From: Ulva prolifera
Taxonomy: Eukaryota > Chlorophyta > Ulvophyceae > Ulvales > Ulvaceae
DNA: 64,000 nucleotides
Assembly (NCBI GenBank): GCA_023078555.1
Contig: CM041199.1
Span: forward strand, 9,243,315-9,307,314
Direction of reading: 5' to 3'
Below the pieces are notes generated by a model that saw only the letters and a program-made list of their open reading frames with translations, was not told where the DNA came from and did not search any database. The first letter of the stretch is position 1; each line of letters begins with the position of its first letter. Shown here piece by piece: positions 39,411 through 51,252 of the stretch. Position numbers and translations under genes: made by a program.

Positions 39411-42400
39411 CTATGTTGGGCACTATGTGGGCATGGTTCCATGTCCGTGCAGTATGCCGGGCACTATGTCGGGCACTATGTAGGCATGGTTCCATGTCCG
39501 TGCAGTATGTCGGGCACTATGTCAAGCACTATGTAGGCATGGATCCATGTCCATGCAGTGTGTCGGGCACTATGTCGGGCACTATGTCGGGAACTATGTC
39601 GGGCACTATGTACGCATGGTTCCATGTTCGTGCGGTATGTCGGGCACTATGTCGGGCACTATGTAGGCATGGTTCCATGTCCGTGCGGTATGTCGGGCAC
39701 TATGTCAGGCACTACGTTGGGCACTATGTAGGCATGGTTCCATGTCCGTGCAGTATGCCGGGCACTATGTCGGGCACTATGTCGGGCACTATGTTGGGCA
39801 CTATGTAGGCATGGTTCCATGTCCGAGCAGTATGCCGGGCACTATGTCGGGCACTATGTAGGAATGGTTCCATGTCCATGCAGTGTGTCGGGCAGTCTGT
39901 TGGGCACTATGTTGGGCACTATGTAGGCATGGTTCCATGTCCGTGCAGTGTGTCGGGCACTACGTCGGGCACTATGTCGGCATGGTTCCATGTCCGTGCA
40001 GTATGTCGGGCACTATGTCAGGCACTATGTAGGCATGGTTCCATGTCCGTGCAGTATGCCGGGCACTATGTCGGGCACTATGTAGGCATGGTTCCATGTC
40101 CGTGCGGTATGTCGGGCACTATGTCAGGCACTATGTTGGGCACTATGTCGGCATGGTTCCATGTCCGTGCAGTATGTCGGGCACTATGTCGGGCACTATG
40201 TAGGCATGGTGCCATGTCCGTGCAGCATGCCGGGCACTCTGTCGGGCACTATGTAGGCATGGTCCCATGTCCGTGCGGTATGTCGGGCACTATGTCGGGC
40301 ACTATGTCGGGCACTATGTCGGGCATGGTTCCCTGTCCGTGCAGTATGCCGGGCAATATGTCGGGCACTATGTAGGAATGGTTCCATGTCCATGATGTGT
40401 GTCGGGCACTATGTCGGTCACTATGTCGGGCACTATGTAGGCATGGTTCCATGTCCGTGCAGTATGTCGGGCACTATGTTGGGCACTATGTGGGCATGGT
40501 TCCATGTCCGTGCAGTATGCCGGGCACTATGTCGGGCACTATGTAGGCATGGTTCCATGTCCGTGCAGTATGTCGGGCACTATGTCAAGCACTATGTAGG
40601 CATGGATCCATGTCCGTGCAGTATGCCGGGCAATATGTCGGGCACTATGTAGGAATGGTTCCATGTCCATGATGTGTGTCGGGCACTATGTCGGTCACTA
40701 TGTCGGGCACTATGTAGGCATGGTTCCATGTCCGTGCAGTATGCCGGGCACTATGTCAAGCACTATGTAGGCATGGATCCATGTCCGTGCAGTATGCCGG
40801 GCACTATGTCGGGCACTATGTAAGCATGGTTCCATGTCCGTGCGGTATGTCGGGCACTATGTCGGGCACTATTTTGGGCACTATGTCGGGCACTATGTCG
40901 GCATGGTTCCATGTCCGTGCAGTATGGCGGGCACTATGTTGGGCACTATGTAGGCATGGTTCCATGTCCGTGCGGTATGCCGGGCACTATGTTGGGCACT
41001 ATGTAGGCATGGTGCCATGTCCGTGCAGCATGCCGGGCACTCTGTCGGGCACTATGTAGGCATGGTTCCATGTCCGTGCGGTATGTCGGGCACTATGTTG
41101 GGCACTATGTAGGAATGGTTCCATGTCCATGCAGTGTGTCGGGCACTATGTCGGGCACTATGTAGGCATGGTTCCATGTCCGTGCAGTATGTAGGGCACT
41201 ATGTTGGGCACTATGTAGGCATGGTTCCATGTCCGTGCAGTATGCCGGGCACTATGTCGGGCACTATGTCGGGCACTATGTTGGGCACTATGTAGGCATG
41301 GTTCCATGTCCGAGCAGTATGCCGGGCACTATGTCGGGCACTATGTAGGAATGGTTCCATGTCCATGCAGTGTGTCGGGCAGTCTGTTGGGCACTATGTT
41401 GGGCACTATGTAGGCATGGTTCCATGTCCGTGCAGTGTGTCGGGCACTACGTCGGGCACTATGTCGGCATGGTTCCATGTCCGTGCAGTATGTCGGGCAC
41501 TATGTCAGGCACTATGTAGGCATGGTTCCATGTCCGTGCAGTATGCCGGGCACTATGTCGGGCACTATGTAGGCATGGTTCCATGTCCGTGCGGTATGTC
41601 GGGCACTATGTCAGGCACTATGTTGGGCACTATGTCGGCATGGTGCCATGTCCGTGCAGCATGCCGGGCACTCTGTCGGGCACTATGTAGGCATGGTCCC
41701 ATGTCCGTGCGGTATGTAGGGCACTATGTTGGGCACTATGTTGGGCACTATGTTGGCATGGTTCCATGTCCATGCAGTGTGTCGGGCACTATGTCGGGCA
41801 CTATGTAGGCATGGTTCCATGTCCGTGCAGTATGTCGGGCACTATGTCGGGCACTATGTCGGGCACTATGTCGGGCATGGTTCCCTGTCCGTGCAGTATG
41901 CCGGGCAATATGTCGGGCACTATGTAGGAATGGTTCCATGTCCATGATGTGTGTCGGGCACTATGTCGGTCACTATGTCGGGCACTATGTAGGCATGGTT
42001 CCATGTCCGTGCAGTATGTCGGGCACTATGTTGGGCACTATGTGGGCATGGTTCCATGTCCGTGCAGTATGCCGGGCACTATGTCGGGCACTATGTAGGC
42101 ATGGTTCCATGTCCGTGCAGTATGTCGGGCACTATGTCAAGCACTATGTAGGCATGGATCCATGTCCATGCAGTGTGTCGGGCACTATGTCGGGCACTAT
42201 GTCGGGAACTATGTCGGGCACTATGTACGCATGGTTCCATGTTCGTGCGGTATGTCGGGCACTATGTCGGGCACTATGTAGGCATGGTTCCATGTCCGTG
42301 CGGTATGTCGGGCACTATGTCAGGCACTACGTTGGGCACTATGTAGGCATGGTTCCATGTCCGTGCAGTATGCCGGGCACTATGTCGGGCACTATGTCGG

Positions 42401-42753
42401 GCACTATGTTGGGCACTATGTAGGCATGGTTCCATGTCCGAGCAGTATGCCGGGCACTATGTCGGGCACTATGTAGGAATGGTTCCATGTCCATGCAGTG
42501 TGTCGGGCAGTCTGTTGGGCACTATGTTGGGCACTATGTAGGCATGGTTCCATGTCCGTGCAGTGTGTCGGGCACTACGTCGGGCACTATGTCGGCATGG
42601 TTCCATGTCCGTGCAGTATGTCGGGCACTATGTCAGGCACTATGTAGGCATGGTTCCATGTCCGTGCAGTATGTTGGGCACTATGTTGGGCACTATGTAG
42701 GCATGGTTCCATGTCCGTGCAGTATGCCGGGCACTATGTCGGGCACTATGTAG
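39323..42753 (+). repeat. Overlapping duplications, 2,615-, 1,487- and 1,063-bp displacements
   Basis: The segment from 39323 recurs at 41938 (2,615 bp) and in part at 40386 (1,063 bp). The segment from 39872 recurs at 41359 (1,487 bp) and 42487 (2,615 bp). Shared markers are CCATGATGTGTG, GTCGGTCACTATG, GTCGGGAACTATG and CCATGTTCGTGCGG. Confidence 0.78.
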
Positions 42754-44337
42754 GCATGGTTCCATGTCCATGCAGTGTGTCGGGCACTATGTCGGGCACT
42801 ATGTCGGGAACTATGTCGGGCACTATGTACGCATGGTTCCATGTTCGTGCGGTATGTCGGGCACTATGTCGGGCACTATGTAGGCATGGTTCCATGTCCG
42901 TGCGGTATGTCGGGCACTATGTCAGGCACTACGTTGGGCACTATGTCGGCATGGTCCCATGTCCGTGCGGTATGTCGGGCACTATGTCGGGCACTATGTA
43001 GGAATGGTTCCATGTCCATGCAGTGTGTCGGGCACTATGTCGGGCACTATGTCGGCATGGTTCCATGTCCGTGCAGTATGTCGGGCACTATGTCGGGCAC
43101 TATGTTGGGCGCTATGTCGGCATGGTTCCATGTCCATGCAGTATGCCGGGTACTATGCTAGGCACTATGTAGGCATGGTTCCATGTCCGTGCAGTATGCC
43201 GGGCACTATGTCGGGCACTATGTTGGGCACTATGTCGGCATGGTTCCATGTCCGTGCAGTATGTCGGGCACTATGTCGGGCATTATGTAGGCATGGTGCC
43301 ATGTCCGTGCAGCATGCCGGGCACTCTGTCGGGCACTATGTAGGCATGGTTCCATGTCCATGCGGTATGTCGGGCACTATGTCGGGCACTATGTAGGAAT
43401 GGTTCCATGTCCATGCAGCATGCCGGGCACTCTGTCGGGCACTATGTAGGCATGGTTCCATGTCCGTGCAGTATGTTGGGCACTGTGTTGGGCACTATGT
43501 AGGCATGGTTCCATGTCCGTGCAGTGTGTCGGGCACTATGTCGGGCACTATGTAGGCATGGTTCCATGTCCGTGCAATATGCCGGGCAGTACGTCGGGCA
43601 CTATGTACGCATGGTTCCATGTTCGTGCGGTATGTCGGGCACTATGTCGGGCACTATGTAGGCATGGTTCCATGTCCGTGCGGTATGTCGGGCACTATGT
43701 CAGGCACTATGTTGGGCACTATGTCGGCATGGTTCCATGTCCGTGCAGTATGTCGGGCACTATGTCGGGCACTATGTAGGCATGGTGCCATGTCCGTGCA
43801 GCATGCCGGGCACTCTGTCGGGCACTATGTAGGCATGGTCCCATGTCCGTGCGGTATGTCGGGCACTATGTCGGGCACTATGTAGGAATGGTTCCATGTC
43901 CATGCAGTGTGTCGGGCACTATGTCGGGCACTATGTAGGCATGGTTCCATGTCCGTGCAGTATGTAGGGCACTATGTTGGGCACTATGTAGGCATAGTTC
44001 CATGTCCGTGCAGTGTGTCGGGCACTATGTCGGGCACTATGTAGGCATGGTTCCATGTCCGTGCAGTATGTCGGGCACTAAGTCGGGCACTATGTAGGCA
44101 TGGTTCCATGTCCGTGCAGTATGTAGGGCACTATGTTGGGCACTATGTAGGCATGGTTCCATGTCCGTGCAGTGTGTCGGGCACTATGTCGGGCACTATG
44201 TACGCATGGTTCCATGTTCGTGCGGTATGTCGGGCACTATGTCGGGCGGTATGTCGGGCACTATGTCGGGCACTATGTTGGGCACTATGTAGGCATGGTT
44301 CCATGTCCGTGCGGTATGCCGGGCACTATGTCGGGCA

Positions 44338-45071
44338 CTATGTAGGCATGGTGCCATGTCCGTGCAGCATGCCGGGCACTCTGTCGGGCACTATGTAGGC
44401 ATGGTTCCATGTCCGTGCGGTATGTCGGGCACTATGTCGGGCACTATGTCGGGCATGGTTCCATGTCCGTGCAGTATGCCGGGCAATATGTCGGGCACTA
44501 TGTAGGAATAATTCCATGTCCATGATGTGTGTCGGGCACTATGTCGGTCACTATGTCGGGCACTATGTAGGCATGGTTCCATGTTCGTGCGGTATGTCGG
44601 GCACTATGTCGGGCGGTATGTCGGGCACTATGTCGGGCACTATGTTGGGCACTATGTAGGCATGGTTCCATGTCCGTGCGGTATGCCGGGCACTATGTCG
44701 GGCACTATGTAGGCATGGTGCCATGTCCGTGCAGCATGCCGGGCACTCTGTCGGGCACTATGTAGGCATGGTTCCATGTCCGTGCGGTATGTCGGGCACT
44801 ATGTCGGGCACTATGTCGGGCATGGTTCCATGTCCGTGCAGTATGCCGGGCAATATGTCGGGCACTATGTAGGAATGGTTCCATGTCCATGATGTGTGTC
44901 GGGCACTATGTCGGTCACTATGTCGGGCACTATGTAGGCATGGTTCCATGTCCGTGCAGTATGTCGGGCACTATGTTGGGCACTATGTGGGCATGGTTCC
45001 ATGTCCGTGCAGTATGCCGGGCACTATGTCGGGCACTATGTAGGAATGGTTCCATGTCCATGCAGTGTGTC
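44338..45071 (+). repeat. Tandem duplication, 367-bp period
   Basis: 44338-44704 and 44705-45071 share the same unit order, including GGGCAATATG and CCATGATGTGTG. The first copy has a private AATAATTCCATG where the second has AATGGTTCCATG. Confidence 0.75.
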
Positions 45072-48000
45072 GGGCAGTATGTTGGGCACTATGTTGGGCA
45101 CTATGTAGGCATGGTTCCATGTCCGTGCAGTGTGTCAGGCACTATGTCGGGCACTATGTCGGCATGCTTCCATGTCCGTGAAGTATGTCGGGCACTATGT
45201 CGGGCACTATGTTGGGCGCTATGTCGGCATGGTTCCATGTCCATGCAGTATGCCGGGTACTATGCTAGGCACTATGTAGGCATGGTTCCATGTCCGTGCA
45301 GTATGCCGGGCACTATGTCGGGCACTATGTTGGGCACTATGGCGGCATGGTTCCATGTCCGTGCAGTATGTCGGGCACTATGTCGGGCATTATGTAGGCA
45401 TGGTGCCATGTCCGTGCAGCATGCCGGGCACTCTGTCGGGCACTATGTAGGCATGGTTCCATGTCCGTGCGGTATCTCGGGCACTATGTCGGGCACTATG
45501 TAGGAATGGTTCCATGTCCATGCAGTGTGTCGGGCACTATGTCGGGCACTATGTAGGCATGGTTCCATGTCCGTGCAGTGTGTCGGGCACTATGTCGGGC
45601 ACTATGTAGGCATGGTTCCATGTCCGTGCAATATGCCGGGCAGTACGTCGGGCACTATGTACGCATGGTTCCATGTTCGTGCGGTATGTCGGGCACTATG
45701 TCGGGCGGTATGTCGGGCGGTATGCCGGGCACTATGTTGGGCACTATGTCGGCATGGTTCCATGTCCGTGCAGTATGTCGGGCACTATGTCGGGCATTAT
45801 GTAGGCATGGTGCCATGTCCGTGCAGCATGCCGGGCACTCTGTCGGGCACTATGTAGGCATGGTTCCATGTCCGTGCGGTATGTCGGGCACTATGTCGGG
45901 CACTATGTAGGAATGGTTCCATGTCCATGCAGTGTGTCGGGCACTATGCCGGGCACTATGTAGGCATGGTTCCATGTCCGTGCAGTATGTTGGGCACTAT
46001 GTTGGGCACTATGTAGGCATGGTTCCATGTCCGTGCAGTGTGTCGGGCACTATGTCAGGCACTATGTAGGCATGGTTCCATGTCCGTGCAGTATGCCGGG
46101 CAGTACGTCGGGCACTATGTACGCATGGTTCCATGTTCGTGCGGTATGTCGGGCACTATGTCGGGCGGTATGTCGGGCACTATGTCGGGCACTATGTTGG
46201 GCACTATGTAGGCATGGTTCCATGTCCGTGCGGTATGCCGGGCACTATGTCGGGCACTATGTAGGCATGGTGCCATGTCCGTGCAGCATGCCGGGCACTC
46301 TGTCGGGCACTATGTAGGCATGGTTCCATGTCCGTGCGGTATGTCGGGCACTATGTGGGGCACTATGTCGGGCATGGTTCCATGTCCGTGCAGTATGCCG
46401 GGCACTATGTCGGGCGCTATGTAGGCATGGTTCCATGTCCGTGTAGTATGCCGGGCACTATGTCGGGCACTATGTAGGCATGGTTCCATGTACATGCAAT
46501 GTGTCGGGCACTATGTCGGGCACTATGTCGGGCACTATGTTGGGCACTATGTAGGCATGGTTCCATGTCCGTGCAGTATGCCGGGCACTATGTCGGGCAC
46601 TATGTAGGAATGGTTCCATGTCCATGCAGTGTGTCGGGCACTATGTCGGGCACTATGTAGGCATGGTTCCATGTCCGTGCAGTATGTTGGGCAGTATGTT
46701 GGGCACTATGTAGGCATGGTTCCATGTCCGTGCAGTATGCCGGGCTGTACGTCGGGCACTATGTACGCATGGTTCCATGTTTGTGCGGTATGTCGGGCAC
46801 TATGTCGGGCGGTATGTCGGGCACTATGTCGGGCACTATGTTGGACACTATGTAGGCATGTTTCCATGTCCGTGCGGTATGCCGGGCACTATGTCGGGCA
46901 CTATGTAGGCATGGTGCCATGTCCGTGCAGCATGCCGGGCACTCTGTCGGGCACTATGTAGGCATGGTTCCATGTCCGTGCGGTATGTCGGGCACTATGT
47001 CGGGCACTATGTCGGGCATGGTTCCATTTCCATGCTGTGTGTCGGGCACTATGTCGGGCACTATGTAGGCATGGTTCCATGTCCGTGCAGTATGTCAGGC
47101 ACTATGTTGGGCACTATGTGGGCATGCTTCCATGTCCGTGAAGTATGTCGGGCACTATGTCGGGCACTATGTTGGGCGCTATGTCGGCATGGATCCATGT
47201 CCGTGCAGTATGTTGGGCACTATGTTGGGCACTATGTAGGCATGGTGCCATGTTTGTGCAGCATGCCGGGCACTCTGTCGGGCACTATGTAGGCATGGTT
47301 CCATGTCCGTGCGGTATGTCGGGCACTATGTCGGGCACTATGTGGGCATGGTTCCATGTCCGTGCAGTATGCCGGGCACTATGTCGGGCACTATGTAGGC
47401 ATGGTCCCATGTCCGTGCGGTATGCCGGGCACTATGTCGGGCACTATGTAGGCATGGTTCCATGTCCATGCAGTGTGTCGGGCACTATGTCGGGCACTAT
47501 GTAGGCATGGTTCCATGTCCATGCAGTGTGTCGGGCACTATGTCGGGCATTATGTAGGCATGGTGCCATGTCCGTGCAGCATGCAGGGCACTCTGTCGGG
47601 CACTATGTAGGCATGGTTCCATGTCCGTGCGGTATGTCGGGCACTATGTCGGGCGGTATGTCGGGCGGTATGCCGGGCACTATGTTGGGCACTATGTCGG
47701 CATGGTTCCATGTCCGTGCAGTATGTCGGGCACTATGTCGGGCATTATGTAGGCATGGTGCCATGTCCGTGCAGCATGCCGGGCACTCTGTCGGGCACTA
47801 TGTAGGCATGGTTCCATGTCCGTGCGGTATGTCGGGCACTATGTCGGGCACTATGTAGGAATGGTTCCATGTCCATGCAGTGTGTCGGGCACTATGTCGG
47901 GCACTATGTCGGGCACTATGCCGGGCACTCTGTCGGGCACTATGTGGGCATGGTTCCATGTCCGTGCAGTATGCCGGGCACTATGTCGGGCACTATGTCG

Positions 48001-48364
48001 GCATGGTTCCATGTCCGTGAAGTATGTCGGGCACTATGTCGGGCACTATGTTGGGCGCTATGTTGGCATGGTTCCATGTCCATGCAGTATGCCGGGCACT
48101 ATGCCAGGCACTATGTAGGCATGGTTCCATGTCCGTGCAGTATGCCGGGCACTATGTCGGGCAATATGTAGGCATGGTTCCATGTCCGTGCGGTTAGTTG
48201 GGCACTATGTCGGGCACTATGTCGGGCACTATGTCGGCATGGTTCCATGTCCGTGCAGTATGTCGGGCACTATGTCAGGCACTATGTAGGCATGGTTCCA
48301 TGTCCGTGCAGTATGCCGGGCACTATGTCGGGCACTATGTCAGGCAATATGTAGGCATGGTTCC

Positions 48365-48836
48365 ATGTCCGTGCGGTATGTCGGGCACTATGTTGGGCGC
48401 TATGTCGGCATGGGTCCATGTCAGTGCACTGTGTCGGGCACTATGTCGGGCACTATGTTGGGCGCTATGTCGGCATGGTTCCATGTCCGTGCACTGTGTA
48501 GGGCACTATGTCGGGCACTATGTTGGGCACTATGTCGGCATGGTTCCATGTCCATGCAGTATGCCGGGCACTATGCAAGGCACTATGTAGGCATGGTTCC
48601 ATGTCCGTGCGGTATGTCGGGCACTATGTTGGGCGCTATGTCGGCATGGGTCCATGTCAGTGCACTGTGTCGGGCACTATGTCGGGCACTATGTTGGGCG
48701 CTATGTCGGCATGGTTCCATGTCCGTGCACTGTGTAGGGCACTATGTCGGGCACTATGTTGGGCACTATGTCGGCATGGTTCCATGTCCATGCAGTATGC
48801 CGGGCACTATGCAAGGCACTATGTAGGCATGGTTCC
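48365..48836 (+). repeat. Tandem duplication, 236-bp period
   Basis: Two copies of a 236-bp group carry the unusual GGGTCCATGTCAGTGCACTG unit (48411 and 48647) and GCAAGGCACTATG (48572 and 48808). These forms are not seen elsewhere in the array. Confidence 0.78.
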
Positions 48837-50090
48837 ATGTCCGTGCGGTATGTCGGGCACTATGTCAGGCACTATGTTGGGCACTATGTCGGCATGGTTC
48901 CATGTCCGTGCAGTATGTCGGGCACTATGTTGGGCGCTATGTCGGCATGGTTCCATGTCCATGCAGTATGCCGGGCACTATGCCAGGCACTATGTAGGCA
49001 TGGTTCCATGTCCGTGCAGAATGTCGGGCACTATGTTGGGCGCTATGTCGGCATGGTTCCATGTCCATGCAGTATGCCGGGCACTATGCCAGGCACAATG
49101 TAGGCATGGTTCCATGTCCGTGCAGTATGCCGGGCACTATGTCGGGCACTATGTAGGCATGGTTCCATGTCCGTGCGGTATGTCGGGCACTATGTCAGGC
49201 ACTATGTTGGGCACTATGTCGGCATGGTTCCATGTCCGTGCAGTATGTCGGGCACTATGTTGGGCGCTATGTCGGCATGGTTCCATGTCCTTGCAGTATG
49301 TCGGGCACTATGTTGGGCGCTATGTAGGCATGGTTCCATGTCCATGCAGTATGTCGGGCACTATGTTGGGCGCTATGTCGGCATGGTTCCATGTCCATGC
49401 AGTATGCCGGGCACTATGTCGGGCACTATGTAGGCATGGTTCCATGTCCGTGCAGTATGTCGGGCACTATGCCAGGCACTATGTAGGCATGGTTCCATGT
49501 CCGTGTGGTATGTCGGGCACTATGTCAGGCACTATGTTGGGCACTATGTAGGCATGGTTCCATGTCCGTGCAGTATGTCGGGCACTATGTCGGGCACTAT
49601 GTTGGGCACTATGTCGGCATGTTTCCATGTCCGTGCAGTATGTCGGGCACTATGTCAGGCAATATGTAGGCATGGTTCCATGTCCGTGCGGTATGTCGGG
49701 CACTATGTTGGGCGCTATGTCGGCATGGTTCCATGTCCGTGCACTGTGTCGGGCACTATGTCGGGCACTATGTTGGGCACTATGTCGGCATGGTTCCATG
49801 TCCATGCAGTATGCCGGGCACTATGCCAGGCACTATGTAGGCATGGTTCCATGTCCGTGCGGTATGTCGGGCACTATGTCAGGCACTATGTTGGGCACTA
49901 TGTCGGCATGGTTCCATGTCCGTGTAGTATGTTGGGCACTATGTTGGCCACTATGTAGGCATGGTTCCATGTCCGTGTAGTATGCCGGGCACTATGTCGG
50001 GCACTATGTAGGCATGGTTCCATGTCCATGCAGTGTGTCGGGCACTATGTCGGGCACTATGTCGGGCACTATGTTGGGCACTATCACTAG

Positions 50091-50646
50091 GAGAATGGCG
50101 ACACGGTGAAACGGATCCGGGTGTCGTCCGCCAGATTCCGAAAGTCCGTTCACTCTCTGATACCTCTCCGACGTCATCGGAAGCGAGCAGTCGGATGGAC
50201 CTTGGACTTTGGCATCGAATCATCCGCCGACCCAGGTATAATCTGCCGGACTGTGGACGTACCTTACCGCTGCAAGTGGCCTTCGCGTGTCTGCGCCGGC
50301 TGCCATGATACGAGGTCACTTCGGGCCCAGCCCGCGCTGACAGTGGATCGAATGATACTATTGGTTACTTTATTACTACACGCGTATCTGGAAACGACTG
50401 GATTCGACACGGTGCAGGTATATGTGGACCCATACTCATGGCAACTGACATCGACTTTGGGCAGGAGACGAAGCGGCAGGAAGCTGGAGGCAGGCTCACA
50501 ATAGCGGTGACTTTCTGCATCGCCCAAGATAGCGTTGGTCCGTATTTCAGGCTCGGCAGCAGTCCATGTAGTGTTGGTCGTCGCCCTGTGAATGGTGGCC
50601 GGAAAAGCGTGCACATAGGTTCCTGGATGCGAATGCATGCGGTGGT
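50091..50646. other. Non-coding stretch next to the transposon end
   Basis: I see no supported gene. Open frames on both strands overlap and have no motif. The segment is not satellite. It separates the CACTA terminus from the hairpin repeats. Confidence 0.5.
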
Positions 50647-51001
50647 CCAGAGTGGCCATTCGGCGAATGGCCACTCTGGCGGAGTAACGTCATCATGCTC
50701 CAGGTAAGGCGTGCGCTCGTCCTCCTGGACGCGAATGCATGTGATGGTCCAGAGTGGCCATTCGCCGAATGGCCACTCTGACGGGGTGACGTCATCGTGC
50801 TCAAGCAAATGTGTGAGCTCATCCCGATTAGTACCTGGCTGCGAGTGCATACGCTGATCCAGAGCGGCCATTCGCCGAATGGCCGCTCTGGCGGGATGAC
50901 GTCATCGTGCTCCAGGTAACGAGTGAGCTCATCCCGATTAGTACCTGGATGCGAGTGCATGCGCTGGTCCAGAGTGGCCATTCGCTGAATGGCCACTCCA
51001 G
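50647..51001. repeat. Four hairpin repeats, candidate subterminal transposase sites
   Basis: Four copies of a roughly 102-110-bp repeat each centre on a 33-bp palindrome with 15-16-bp arms and a one-base centre: 50647-50679, 50749-50781, 50859-50891 and 50969-51001. The arm is CCAGAGTGGCCATTCG. In the third copy both arms change together (AGTGG to AGCGG, CCACT to CCGCT), so pairing is kept. The fourth is imperfect at its right edge. The first three are followed by a (T/A)ACGTCAT motif; TGACGTCA is complete in copies two and three. The last two share CTCATCCCGATTAGTACCTGG. CACTA transposases bind subterminal direct and inverted repeats, and these lie 0.56-0.92 kb from the proposed end. Confidence 0.85.
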
Positions 51002-51252
51002 CGCGGTTGATCTCACCCTGCCCTACCCGAGTGATCAGGCGCCTTTGCATTCGGGGCCCCCAACTTGGGTCGTGCTTCATGAAAGGGACAAACGGTGGAT
51101 ATTGTGTATGATACGGCTAACGTCCAGCGTTTGTAGTTCACCTGGCGTTTCAGTGCACCGCGTCCCTGCTGGCGTCGTATTCCTTCGCCTAGCTGCGCTG
51201 CTCGTGACCAGTTACCGCATCCGGCAGTGACTAGAATATTTGTTTGCATACA

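Larger units (their letters stand above)
6011..50084 (+). repeat. Compound minisatellite array, main block
   Basis: The same 29-bp plus n x 12-bp satellite continues for 44 kb in one orientation with no other insertion seen. The constant part carries a small inverted repeat, CATGG-2 nt-CCATG. The two middle bases vary freely (TT, TG, TC, TA, AT, CT, CC) while the arms seldom change. Regional variants mark sub-families: GTGCAGCATGCCGGGCACTCTG is common from about 13.3 to 47.8 kb, and CCATGATGTGTGTCGGGC with GGCAATATG appears at 37.8-44.9 kb. GTCAGTGCACTG occurs only near 48.4-48.7 kb. The last satellite bases are GGGCACTAT at 50084. Frames of up to 347 codons (48508-49551) are artefacts of the period. 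The role is unknown; a centromeric, subtelomeric or other heterochromatic location is possible. Confidence 0.97.

Noticed and set aside
48508-49551. Open frame of 347 codons, and many others of 60-285 codons inside the array, as Cys/His/Met-rich proteins
   Set aside because: All units are 2 modulo 3 in length, so one frame cycles through three translations of the same repeat (VGHYVGHY, CRALCRAL, SGTMSGTM). Stops arise only when GTAGGC falls in frame. Length reflects which unit variants lie next to each other, not selection.
683-50084. CRISPR array, because of regular repeats with variable parts
   Set aside because: There are no unique spacers, the variable part is itself a 12-bp tandem module, there are no cas genes, and the flanking DNA is eukaryotic.
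683-50084. Telomeric repeat or rDNA spacer
   Set aside because: The unit is 53-77 bp and does not resemble known telomere repeats. No rRNA sequence was noticed on either side.
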